Part shown: piece after piece, positions 21,501-32,500 of the stretch
Layout of the letters: every line of letters starts with the position of its first letter
How positions within the stretch are numbered: the stretch's first letter is position 1
Source of the DNA: Eudorina sp. 2006-703-Eu-15
Lineage: Eukaryota; Chlorophyta; Chlorophyceae; Chlamydomonadales; Volvocaceae
Length of the DNA: 64,000 bases
Assembly (NCBI GenBank): GCA_003117195.1
Contig: BDSI01000049.1
Location: 248,001 to 312,000 of the forward strand
Reading direction: 5' to 3'
The notes under the pieces: model-generated
What the model was told of the DNA's origin: nothing
Databases searched by the model: none
The model's input: the letters and a program-made list of their open reading frames with translations, nothing else
Program-made: the position numbers and the translations under genes

Positions 21501-22540
21501 GCCACCAACGCCACCCACACCCAAGCCTCCTGGCCCCAGCAGTCCGCCTCCACCCATCTCGCCTCCACCCCGGTCGCCGCCCCCTCCTCGCCTGTCGCCT
21601 CCGTCACCGCCCGTGCCGCCGCCACCGAGCCCCAATGCGCCAAAAGCGCCGCGCGCCCCCAAGGCCCCCAGGTCTCCGAAACCAGCGGGGCCGCCCGCCA
21701 ATTCCCTCCTGGTCAAAAATTTCCCCTTCTCGGCTTGCGGCGCGAGGGATGTGGCCGTGTCCCCCTACCGTATGTCACCGCCCGTGGGGCCCGTCAACCA
21801 GACCTCGACGGACCGTACGTACTGCTTCGACATCAACGCCGTTGGTATTGTAGACCCTGTCTCGGGGCCCTGCGCCATGATGCAGATCTTCAAGATCGAA
21901 TTTATTATTAGTAAGTCGCTCGTACTGCATTTGCGCTGCTTGATTGTGGGCCCACCTGGGCGGACGGCAGGGCCCCTGGTAGGCCTGCATGGTATTTATC
22001 TGCGGTGTGCCGCCGGCAGTTACGTAGTTGGCCAAGGCCGCACATACGCTCATCCTCTCCGTCCGCTCGCCTAACGCCCCACCTACGCACATACGCCTCG
22101 CCACGCACTCTGTCTCGCTCGTACCGAAAACGACGGATCGCGCTGCCGTACGTAGTCATCTGTCGGACGCCGCCGCGGTGCAACGCAATGCAATGAACAC
22201 ACATACAACTACCCCTGGCTCTATCTCGCATGCAGATCGGTCCTGCGTCGAGGAGACCCGCAAGGCGGCTCGCGCCGTGACCATCAACGGCGTCAAGGTG
22301 TTCCCCGCCTACAGTCTCAAGAGCTGGCGCGGGCAGACGTACGGTCTTATGGCCATCAGCAACTTGGTGGCCGGCCTCCCGCCGGGACCGCCGCGGGCGG
22401 GGCTGCACCTGTGCATGGCCCTGGAGATGCGCAGTGCCTGCGGCGCGCCCGAGGCGCTATGCTACGGGGACAGCTGCGTCTATTCACTCTACAACCAGGG
22501 CTTCAGCTGCTGCCCGGCAAGCCAAGTGCCGTTTCAATGA
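18600..22540 (+). CDS. Pherophorin with N-terminal chitin-binding-like module
   Basis: Secreted extracellular-matrix glycoprotein. Exons: 18600-18767, 20313-21910, 22236-22540 (stop TGA 22538). Both splice junctions preserve frame (phases 0 and 1). Residues 1-23 form a signal peptide. Residues ~30-90, split by intron 1, have six to eight Cys in peritrophin-A/CBM14 order, with the core segments NYCGDCSTFYVC and FTCPQGQFF. Then comes a Ser-Pro-rich spacer of about 440 residues built on a 24-bp repeat, typical of hydroxyproline-rich pherophorin rods, followed by a C-terminal pherophorin domain (DUF3707/PF12499) starting near FPFSACGARD, crossing intron 2, and ending CCPASQVPFQ. In the assembled sequence the Pro-rich frame shifts several times (near 20570, 20990-21050, 21150, 21290), so no single continuous frame joins the two conserved ends. 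This is either consensus error in the repeat or real decay. Family assignment is firm; the chitin-binding call is likely but unproven. Confidence 0.85.
19218..19316 (+). repeat. 16-bp tandem repeat in pherophorin intron 1
   Basis: Five to six copies of CGTAATGCATGTTGT-type units with one partial unit. They lie inside the 1545-nt intron 18768-20312, which otherwise shows no coding content. Confidence 0.85.
20453..21110 (+). repeat. 24-bp VNTR encoding Ser-Pro rods
   Basis: More than 20 copies of a unit reading CCGTCGCCACCGCCACCCCC plus TCCG, giving one Ser and seven Pro codons. Most units are 24 bp. Units with one C missing occur near 20570 and twice near 20990, and an irregular unit near 21025. 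These create the apparent frame shifts of the pherophorin spacer. Confidence 0.95.
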
Positions 22541-23323
22541 ATAATGATAAGCGTACATACGCGCCGGCAGCCACTGATGATGGAAGTGATGTGATTGCCG
22601 GACCTATCTACTCCATACTCGCAACACGAGCGAGCCGGCCCGCCTGTGCATGTGGCCGCCGGGGATGCCTGCCTGCCCCCTCTTTATTTCATCGCTGACC
22701 CATAATAAATTTCCTCGCTCCCCGTTCGTTGCCATCGCGCGCGGCTACCGTTGCCAGGACTACCACGCACGTCCCACATACACACACTGTATGTTCCGTC
22801 GGCGTCGGCACTCGCGCCGCCGTCTATCCGATCCGCCGCCTGCTCGTGTCATATCACGTACGTGTACCTTCGTACGACATACATATCACGTACGTGTACC
22901 CACATACGTTCATTCATTCATTCATACATACATATCCGTGCATCTCCAGCCAGCAAGTGCTGTTAGGTACATGCATGCATGCGCGGCTGGATGCGCATGT
23001 GCAGTCCCCGAGTGCGTACATGGCGGTAGGTGAAGCTCCATGCCCAGGTCGTGGTGTGTACGTCATCAACGAGATGATCGGACTGGAGGTTGGAGGTCAT
23101 CAGGGGGCTGACGTGAAGTGGGAAGGACTGGAGCAAGGAGGCGGCCACAGGAAGTCGCGCAAAAGAGGCGTCACGAACAAACCAACCAACGTCCCATGGA
23201 GGCGAACAGGTCTATCCGGTCGTCCGTTGGCAACTAAGTCGGTTAGGCGGGCGGACGATTCGCTGTGAACCCTAACCGTCACATTACGTCGTCCTGCAAT
23301 CGAGTATTCCTCGCACGTATGCT
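22541..23323. other. Intergenic spacer 3' of the pherophorin
   Basis: No gene seen. No TGTAA poly(A) signal is present within the first 780 nt after the stop, so the 3' end of the transcript is undefined. Short TACGTGTACC-like direct repeats occur at about 22855-22905. Confidence 0.5.
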
Positions 23324-26300
23324 AACTGTCAGTCAGTACTATACCGTCGCTTCATCAATTAAACATGTCGACAGGTGGCACGCTTGCGTCAGCGTGTTCG
23401 GTGTGCAAGTTGTGTCATTGCGTAGCCTGGTGAAGTTCCGCGTCGCATTTGTGACGGGCGGTGTTGGGCGGTTAGGAGGCTAGTTCCCGTACTCCGTTCA
23501 AGACTGTGTTTTGTCATGTGTGTGCGGCGTTAGAAAGTGTTCAGTAACGCATCGCGTTGTGGGGACGAGCCACTTCCTTCCGTCAATCGATGTGGGCGGG
23601 GTTGCGTCTTCTGTCGTTGCTTACCTTTCCTGTTGGTCGCATTATAACCTAGTCCGCGTCGTGTTCTGTTTAGGGCTTTGTGCTCGCCCATCGGAATATT
23701 ATTTGGTGTTCACGTGTCGTTTGCGTGTGAGTGAGAGTATCCCGCCCGCCTTTCTGGAGGCTTCGGTATCGAGGCCTTGTACGTCGTGTTGTACCGTATT
23801 TTCCCAACAGACCTGAATCCTCGCTTCTCGGCTCTCAGCCAACAGGCTGTGAGCAAGGTAATGAGCCCTACATATGATGGAATATCTGTGCATAGAATCG
23901 TAGTGGACATTGGTTGACCGAACATGTAACGCTTCCTGGTCAGTTCTTGGTCTTCTGCACGTCTGCTTCGATGTGTCGTATCTTCTTTGCCATCCGGAGC
24001 ACTACTCAGGAGGTATGTAGGAGATCGCGACTCCTGTCGCCTGTTGTAAGTATCCGGCGGAGCGGAGGAGTGATAGCGGTGCGGTGCTGTGCGTTCCTGC
24101 GAGCCGCCCTTCTCTTGGTCATCGCAACTTCGCAAGGCACATGCTTTGTTCGATAGACATCAGCTCGGGCCTCTGGGTTCCCTGCTGCCTGTGGGGAGGT
24201 CCCTCCCTCCCTCGCGCTCCTCCTCGCGTACCCGTCCGTACTCGCTCGGTCCACCCACGGCGGCGGCAGCCCCGCCCTCCACCCTGTACGTGTCAGCGCC
24301 GCCGCGCCCCAGCACGGATGTACGTACGGATGTACTGTATCTCTGTGGCTGCTTGGGGAGCATCGAGTGCGTGGGTGGCTATAGGCCCCCCTTGGTTTTG
24401 GCGGGTTGCGAGGAGCGGGTTTTGTTACGAGCAGTCAGATTTTGGATCGGGGTCGGGGTCGGGGTACAGCTTTCCGCCGGTACCTTGTGTCGGATATAGG
24501 GATGTAGCCCTTCGACGGGGCCCGTTATTGGTCTCAATTTCTACTCATGCTGCTGCAACCCTACAGCACTGCTTGGCTGGCTTGCACCACCCTTGCGCAA
24601 ATCGCAAGCTGGTGTTGCAACGAGGGGCGCCGCTTGTCTTGCCCCTTTCCGATGGGACGCGCACCCCCACACCTGTGCACGGATCACTGTTACAGCGGCC
24701 TCCGCATACACAGCGGCGCAGGGCAACGAAAAGAACCCCGCAGAACACCACACACTTATCCAACCACCCCAACCACTCGACTCCGCTGAAATGGGTTTCA
24801 ATTTTCAAGGGGGGCTAGTGGGTCCCGCGGGGTGGGGTCATCGATAACAGCCCTCCCGGGAATCGCTTAAGAGCGCCCCCGCCCCCGCCCCCATGGGGGT
24901 CTTTGCGCATTCGGATGACGCCCCCCGAAGGCCCCTGACACGGCAGCCCTCCCTCCCTCCCTCGTCATCCCACACCGGCACTCGGCGACGCGCTATCGCT
25001 CTGTGATTGATGACCCCCCTCCTCCAGCGGCGCCCCGCACCCCCAGCAGCCCCCACCTAACCTGAGGGGACAGGGGAGGGCGGCGCACCCGCCGCCAGCA
25101 CCCAGACTCACATCCCGGCAATGCCATGAATTTATTACGGTACTTCATGCGGTCCTGTTCAGGATCAAAGGAATCACCACAATGACGACATGCAACCCCC
25201 CCGAAGACATCTCTTCATCTACGTACTACGTCTGTCGGGGGGCGGCATCCGATTCTGGCCGGACCCAGAGACCCTGTGAGAGTGGTGCTCTATCTCCACA
25301 CACGGGGGGGGGAGCTAACGTGACCTCCGCCTGTCGGACCCACAGGGACGGGGGTGTCCGCCCAAAACCCCTGCTGCTCCTTCCTCATCAGTTCGGTTCA
25401 CATGCTGTTGGAAATAGATAGAACCACCCGAGTTCGTGCGTGCGTGCGTGCGTGTCCTCAGGCACGCGTGTTTGTCTGATGTGAAGCCCACCCAGGCGCG
25501 TGTGTGTGTGTGTGCCTGTGTGTGTGCCTGTGTGTGTGCCTGCGTGTGTGCCTGCGTGTGTGCCTGTGTGCAGCTGGTGATGACAACGACGACCACGGCG
25601 CACAACCAACACACGGAGGCACACACACACACACGGAGGCGGACCGACGGGCGCAGGGGCCCAGATCGGCAGGAAGCTTTGCTCCAGGCCGCCGCGGCTG
25701 CCCTCACCCACCCGCCCCCAGCCACCCTAAACCCAGCCACCCAGCCACGCACCCACCCAGCCGCTCATCCCGGCGATCTTGTCACGGGGCGCTTGACATG
25801 TGCACTGACAGAGGGGCTTCCGCTGATATAGGGTGGGTGGGTTGATGGAATGGGTGGGAGGAAGTGATGAGAGGGAGAGGCAGAGGCAGGGGACCGTTTC
25901 TTCATGGAGCTGTTGCCGATGGAAACTTGCTTCGCAACCTCTTGTTGCGGTGCGTCCGCCTGCTGCGCTCGCGCCTCTTCCCCGCGCTTGAGCGGGCCCG
26001 CCTCTCCACTGGCTTTGCTGTCGTCCCCGCCGTCGGGCGGCCAGTTTAGGACACGGGCATGGGCACCTCGCCGCATGACTGCAATGAATCCATATGCATA
26101 TGCATATGCACGGCCTCCTCCCGCGGCTGCCCAACGCACGGGATCAGGCTGGGGCAACACATCGCGGTTGTACTTGTACGGCATGTGTACGGCTTTACCG
26201 AGGTCGCGGCGACGGCCTCACCGCCGCGCCGGCATGGAAGGCATCCCCGGGAGCATCCCCGGGTGCAATCCCGGCGGCGGCGGCGGCGGCATCATGCCCG

Positions 26301-26514
26301 GCGGGAACATCCCCGGCGGCGGCGGGAACATCATGCCGGGTGGCGGCGGCGGCAGCATCCCCGGCGGCAGCATCACCCCCGGCGGCGGGATCATGCCCGG
26401 CGGAAACATCATGCCGGGCGGCGGCGGCGGCAGCATGCCCGGCGGCAGCATCCCCGGCGGCGGCAGCAGCCCTGGCGGCAGCGGTCCCGTGCCCATCCCC
26501 GGCGGCAGTATCCC
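23324..26514 (+). repeat. Segmental duplication, copy 2
   Basis: Partner of 264-5318. It contains the last part of exon 18 of the LRR gene and everything 3' of it. It lacks the 1.7-kb segment at 2541-4274 of copy 1 and carries a TG-rich microsatellite (25500-25570) at that point. Between 23324 and the LRR stop at 26218 I see no independent gene. The minus strand stays open from 26217 to 25765 in frame with the LRR gene but beyond its TGA. Confidence 0.9.
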
Positions 26515-29500
26515 GACCGGCAGCACCCCGGGCGGAAGCGGAACAATGCCCGGCGGCATCACCGACGCCGATGCCGCCAGCGGCGGCGGCGGCGGCGGCG
26601 GCGACATCGGCGCCCGACTCGGACTCGCCGGTCCGGGGGAACCTGCCAATCCGCCGAGGTTGGTGATGCTGCCGATGCTGCCGGTGCCGTTACCGGTGCC
26701 GCCGCCGGCGCCGCCCCCGGCGCCCGCGGCGGCGGGGCCGTTGTGCAGCACGTCCTGCACCCTGTTGAGCAGGTTCATGGCCATCGTGCTCTGATCCACG
26801 ACGCGCTTGAAGCGGTGCATGACCTGGGGGCGCTTGGGCTTGCCGTCGGGGGAGAGCTCGGCGCCGTCGCCGGGCGGCGGTGGCGGCGGCGAGCTGATGG
26901 CGGCGATGATGCGCGGGATGTTCATGATGGGCACTTTCTGCCAGGCGTCTGCCTTGGGGCGCAGGTGGTCCCGGCCGATGGTCTCCTGGTGCTTGGCCAC
27001 GTAGAGCCATTTCGTGTCGGGGTGAAGTTGCTTGAGCTCCTCCTGTGTGTGGGGAGGGGAAGGAAGTGAGGGGGTCGGTAGGTGGCAACGTGGGGCGGGG
27101 ACAGGACGGGATGAGGACTGGGGAGTAGAAGCGATCCTGGAGTTGTAGGCGTGGGTGTGGGTGTGGGTGTGGGTGTGGGTGCCTGCGCGGGTCCACATCA
27201 GGCATCCCTCGGCTGCGCCGAAGGAAACCGGCCGCAAACACCGCTCCTCCCCCCTCCCCTCAGTCAGCGCAGATTGTACCGCACCGTGCGCCAGTACCGC
27301 TCTCCTCCCTCTCCCCTCCCCTCTCCTCCCTCTCCCCTCCCCTCTCCTCCCTCTCCCCTCCCCTCTCCTCCCTCTCCCCTCCCCTCTCCTCCCTCTCCCC
27401 TCCCCTCTCCTCCCCTTCCCTTCCCTACCCCCGCACCTGCAGCATCTCCACACGCCGGCGGATCGCATCCGGGTCCTCCAACGTCCGGATCTCCCCAAGG
27501 GCAGGACCCGACGGCGGCGGCGCCGCCACGCGTTGCTCCTCCTCGTCTCGAAGCGCCGCCACATCAGCCATCACCGCCGCCGCCTCGGCCTCCGCCTCCG
27601 CCACCCGCTCCGCGCCCGCCGCCTCCTCCTCCTCCTTGGCCGCCAGCAGGGCGGCGGTGGCGGCCTTGGCCGCCAGGGCGGCCGCCGCCGCCTCAAGCGC
27701 CGCCGCGTGGGCGGCGGCGGGCAGTGCGGCGCAGGCCGCCAGCAGCGCCGCCACCATCTGCCGTACTGCCGGGGCACCGACGGCGTTGAGCTCCATACCC
27801 TGCGGCGATGCCGACGGCGGTGTGTGGCCACCAGGGGGTTACTATCAGTTATTTCGGGTCATTACTATTGGTCATTATCGGTTACGAAAGATTACTGCCG
27901 GCTACTATAACTTGCCCATCGACGGTCCGCCTGCTCAACAACCGCAACGAGGTCCAGGACCTGCAGTCAAACCCGTCGGTCGCCAACCAGCCGCTCCTCC
28001 CTCGCACCACCTCGCTCCGCATCCCCCCTGTCGTCCATGACCCCGCCGCCCCGAAATCCCACCTTCCTATCCCACTTTCCTATCGACCCCACACCACACC
28101 ACACCACCCATCGCCTAAGTTTTGGTTTGTTTTCCTCGCAACCCCGTCTCCCATCCCCGTTCCTGCGCACCTGCAGCGGCAGCGGGTTGTGCGTCAGCTG
28201 CAGCTCCGTAAGGCCCAGCAGGCAGCTCATGCCCCGCGGCACGATGCGCAGGTCGTTGTGGCCCAACTTGAGCGACTTGAGCTTGGACAGCGCGCCCACC
28301 CCCGAGGGCAGGCCGTTGAGGGTGTTGTGGGAGAGGTCCAGCAGCCGCAGCCCCGAGCAGCCGCACATTGCGTCGGGCAGGGTGGTAAGGCGGTTGCCGG
28401 ACAGGACCAGCGCCTGAGCACGGCGAGCGAGGGGGGCGAGGGGGCGAGGGGAAGAAACCCAATAGGGTTTGGATTTGGATCTGGTGTTTTGGATCTGGGT
28501 TTTGGATCTGGTATTTGGGTCTGATGTGATCTGATTCGATGTAATGATGCGAGCGCGGGGCGCCATGCATGCAGCGTTACGTCATATGTCCTGCGAGTGC
28601 AGTGGAGTGCAGTGGAGTGCAGTGGAGTGCAGTGGAGTGCAGTGGAGTGCAGTGGATGGTGATCTGCGGCCGATGCACGTGACCACGGGCCTGTAGCAAC
28701 CGCAGCCCGCAGGCGCTGATGATCAAGGTGATCAAGGCACCGTACATCAATAAATACGGCATCGTCCCTCCGACACATGACTGTGTTTGTGCCGTACCTT
28801 GAGGTCGAAGAGTTTTGACACGCTGGACGGCAGCTCCGAAACCTGGTTGTTCTGCAGCACAAGCGCCTGGGTGGCACCGGGGAAGGTGGTGCAGGGGTTG
28901 GGGTTTGATTGGGTTGGGCGTTGGGGGGAACCAGGGGTTCGGGGTTCGGGGCTTGGTGGTGGGGAGGGGATCCAAAGGAGGGGTCGGCGCGGCAGGGTGG
29001 CGCTGTTGTGTGTAGGTCTGTGCGTCTGGAGTGGAGAGGCGCCAAGGGAAGCAACAGGAGGGAAGGGGACAAGGGGGAACGGGCAGGAAACCGCACGGGG
29101 GGGAAGCCGGGTTTCACCGCCAGACGATATACATCTACACATGCGAAGAAGGCGCGAAGCGCAAGCGCAAGCGCAAGCGCAAGCGCAAGCGCAGCGCAGG
29201 AGCGCAGACGCAGGCACCCCACCTTGAGCCTGCTCAGCCCCGCAAGCACGTCCGGATTGAGCGCCGTGATGGCGTTGAATGAGGCCATGAGGATGGAGAG
29301 GCGGGGCAGGCGGGTGAGCACCGGCGGCAGCTCCGGCAGCCGGTTGCGGTCCAGCACGAGGGTGGACAGGTTGGCGAAGGAGGCGAGCCAGTCGGGCAGC
29401 GCGGTCAGACTGTTGGTGGCGAGCTTCAGCTGGGAGAGGCGGCCGGCGTGGGGGGCCAGCTCGGGGGGCAGCACCTCTAAGCCGCACCCCGACATGTCCA

Positions 29501-32500
29501 GCTTGTCTGCGGTCCGGGGGGGGGCGGGGCGGGGGGCGGGGGTTTATGGGAAATTGGTGGACAGCGCGGGCGGGGCGGGGCGGGGAGACATCACGACGGG
29601 CGGGGCGAGGTGTGGCCTGTGGCCTGTGATGGTCCAAGCATGAAACACACCCGAGCCCCATTACGGGGGAAGTTTGAAGGTGGACGTCAACGATTGTCTG
29701 TGCCGTGAGGAAGGGTACGCGCCACGCGCCTACCCACTCCACCGCCCCAACCCCCTCCACCCACCGACGCAGCCAGCCAGCCACCCCACCCCCCCCACAC
29801 ACACACCCGTGTCCGGGTCTATGAGGTCCACCAGGGCCAGGTCCCCTTGCGCCGCCAGCAACACGTCGTACGGGTAGACCAGCGGGTTATCCCGCATGGA
29901 CAGCTGGAGCAGCTCCGTCAGGCGGATGAGCTCCGAGGGGGGCCGGGCGAAGCGGTTGCGGGAGAGGTCCAGGGCGGTGAGGCCTACCAGGCGGGACAGT
30001 TGAGGGATCTGAGAAGGGGAGGGGAGGGGAAGGAAGGGAGGAGGGGGGTATAGGAAATTAGGGAGGGGGGCGAGATAGCAGCTGGTAAGGATTGCATAGG
30101 GGAGGGAGGGGAGGGAGGGGAAACAACAGCTGGTACGCATTGCATGGGGGAGGGAGGGGAGGGCGTGCAGGAGGATGAGAGGCGGCGGAAGGATGGCTGG
30201 GTTGGGGGCTAGGGCCGTAGCAAGCGCGTTTCCAGTATTGCTGGTAGCTAAAGGTAGGTACCGCCAGAGTACTTCGCCTGGGAGCCGCAGGACCTTGAAC
30301 TGGGACCCTCCACCGCCATCACCCCCCCCCCACCACCACATTCGCCACCACCACCAAAGCCACGCCTACCCCCACCACAGCCACACACACACACACACGC
30401 TGCCAAGACCACCCCCACCTCCTTGCACCCCCTGCCATGCCTACTAATCTCCTATACCCCCCTGCCACCCCCCGAGGTGCCTGGCCACCCCCTCACCTTC
30501 TCCAGCCCCAGGCCCGACAGGTCCAGGGAGGTGAGCGCCGTGTTGTGGACCTGAGGGGGGTGGTCGGGTGTCAACAGGCGGGGCCGGGGATGAGATAGGA
30601 AGAGGGGGGTTGACTCGGGGATGACGTGAGGGCGGGGTAAGCCGACACAGGGGTGGCGTGGGGGTTTAAGGCGTTGGAGCGCCCTCCGGGGCAATACATC
30701 CAAAACAGCCCCACCCTGCAGCAGCGGTGTCACCCACTCGCCGCCCGGAATCCCTCTCGTCCACCCGCCCGGCCCCACCCCCACCTCCTCCCTCCCGGCG
30801 GCAAGACATCGCGGACCCCTGCCCCTGCCCCTGCCCCTGCCCCTGCCCCTGCCCCTGCCCCTGCCCCTGCCCCTGCCCCTGCCCCTGCCCTGCCCCTGCC
30901 CCTGCCCCTGCCCCTGCCCCTGCCCCTGCCCCTGCCCCTGCCCCTGCCCTGCCCCTGCCCCTGCCCCTGCCCCTGCCCCTGCCCCTGCCCTGCCCCTGCC
31001 CCTGCCCCTGCCCCTGCCCCTGCCCCTGCCCCTGCCCCTGCCCCTGCCCCTGCCCCTGCCCTGCCCCTGCCCCTGCCCCTGCCCCTGCCCCTGCCCCTCG
31101 GGGATGACGCTGGCAGCTAAGAGACCTGTCCCTGCGCCTCCATCCCGCCTCCATCCCGCCGTCCCGTCCCCCCACACGCGAGCAAGCACCCATCATACAC
31201 ACACATCCACACACATCCTTACGCGCACACATATGCACACACCGCGCACCTGCACCAGCAGCAGCGGGTTGGCCGCGTACAGCGTGGCGGCCGGCTCGGG
31301 CAGCGGACAGCCCTCCAGCTGCAGCCCCTCCAGCCGCCGCAGCTCACCGAGACCCTCCGGCACCGTCTTGACGCCTGTGAGGGATGGTCGCGGAGGGGCC
31401 ACAGGGGGGTGAGCACATGAGGAGGAGGAGGAGGAGGAGGAGGGGGATATAGGAAATTGGTTGACATAATCAGACGGCGCTGCTGCCAGAGCAAAGGTCC
31501 GGTCAAGAAAGGGAGGAGGGGTAGGAGCTGTGGGCGCACTCGGCATAACAGGAGGAGGAGGAGGGTGGTACATGGACGGAAACACCACACCATGCAGCTG
31601 TCATAAAACCGGCCCCCCAGATCCCGTGGATGAAGTGCTAGGCGGAGCGTGCCTAGGAATCTAGAAAAGGACGGCCGGGGTTTGCAGATTTTCGGTGCAC
31701 AATGCCCGACAGGCCGTTGGTCTCCTAGGACTGGGACTAATCTAGGACTCAAACGCTGAAACCCTTCGACTGCCCTGGACCCCACGGCCCGGCGATACCG
31801 CAGGCACCCCAGGCGACAACCCGGGCACCCCAGGCACCCAGGTATGGGTATGGGTATGGGTATGGGTAGGGGTAGGGGTAGGGGTAGGGGTAGGGGTAGG
31901 GGTAGGGGTAGGGGTAGGGGTAGGGGTAGGGGTTAGGGGTAGGGGTAGGGGTAGGGGTAGGGGTAGGGGTAGGGGTAGGGGTAGGGGTAGGGGTAGGGGG
32001 TAGGGGTAGGGGTAGGGGTAGGGGTAGGGGGTAGGGGTAGGGGTAGGGGTAGGGGTAGGGGTAGGGGTAGGGGTAGGGGTAGGGGGGGTAGGGTAGGGGT
32101 AGGGGTAGGGTAGGGGTAGGGGTAGGGTAGGGGTAGGGGTAGGGGTAGGGGTAGGGTAGGGGTAGGGGTAGGGGTAGGGGTAGGGGTAGGGGTAGGGGTA
32201 GGGTAGGGGTAGGGGTAGGGGTAGGGGTAGGGGTAGGGGTAGGGGTAGGGGTAGGGGTAGGGGTAGGGTAGGGGTAGGGGTAGGGGTAGGGGTAGGGGTA
32301 GGGGTAGGGGTAGGGGTAGGGGTAGGGGTAGGGGTAGGGTAGGGGTAGGGGTAGGGGTAGGGGTAGGGGTAGGGGTAGGGGTAGGGGTAGGGGTAGGGGT
32401 AGGGGTAGGGGTAGGGTAGGGGTAGGGGTAGGGGTAGGGGTAGGGTAGGGGTAGGGGTAGGGTAGGGGTAGGGGTAGGGTAGGGTAGGGGTAGGGGTAGG

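Noticed and set aside
27967..28566. Separate LRR gene at 28171-28413
   Set aside because: It is exon 16 of the large minus-strand gene; its ends have GT-AG and the phases match the neighbouring exons.
28594..28656. CRISPR-like regular repeats
   Set aside because: Simple tandem decamers with no spacers, in an intron of a eukaryotic gene.
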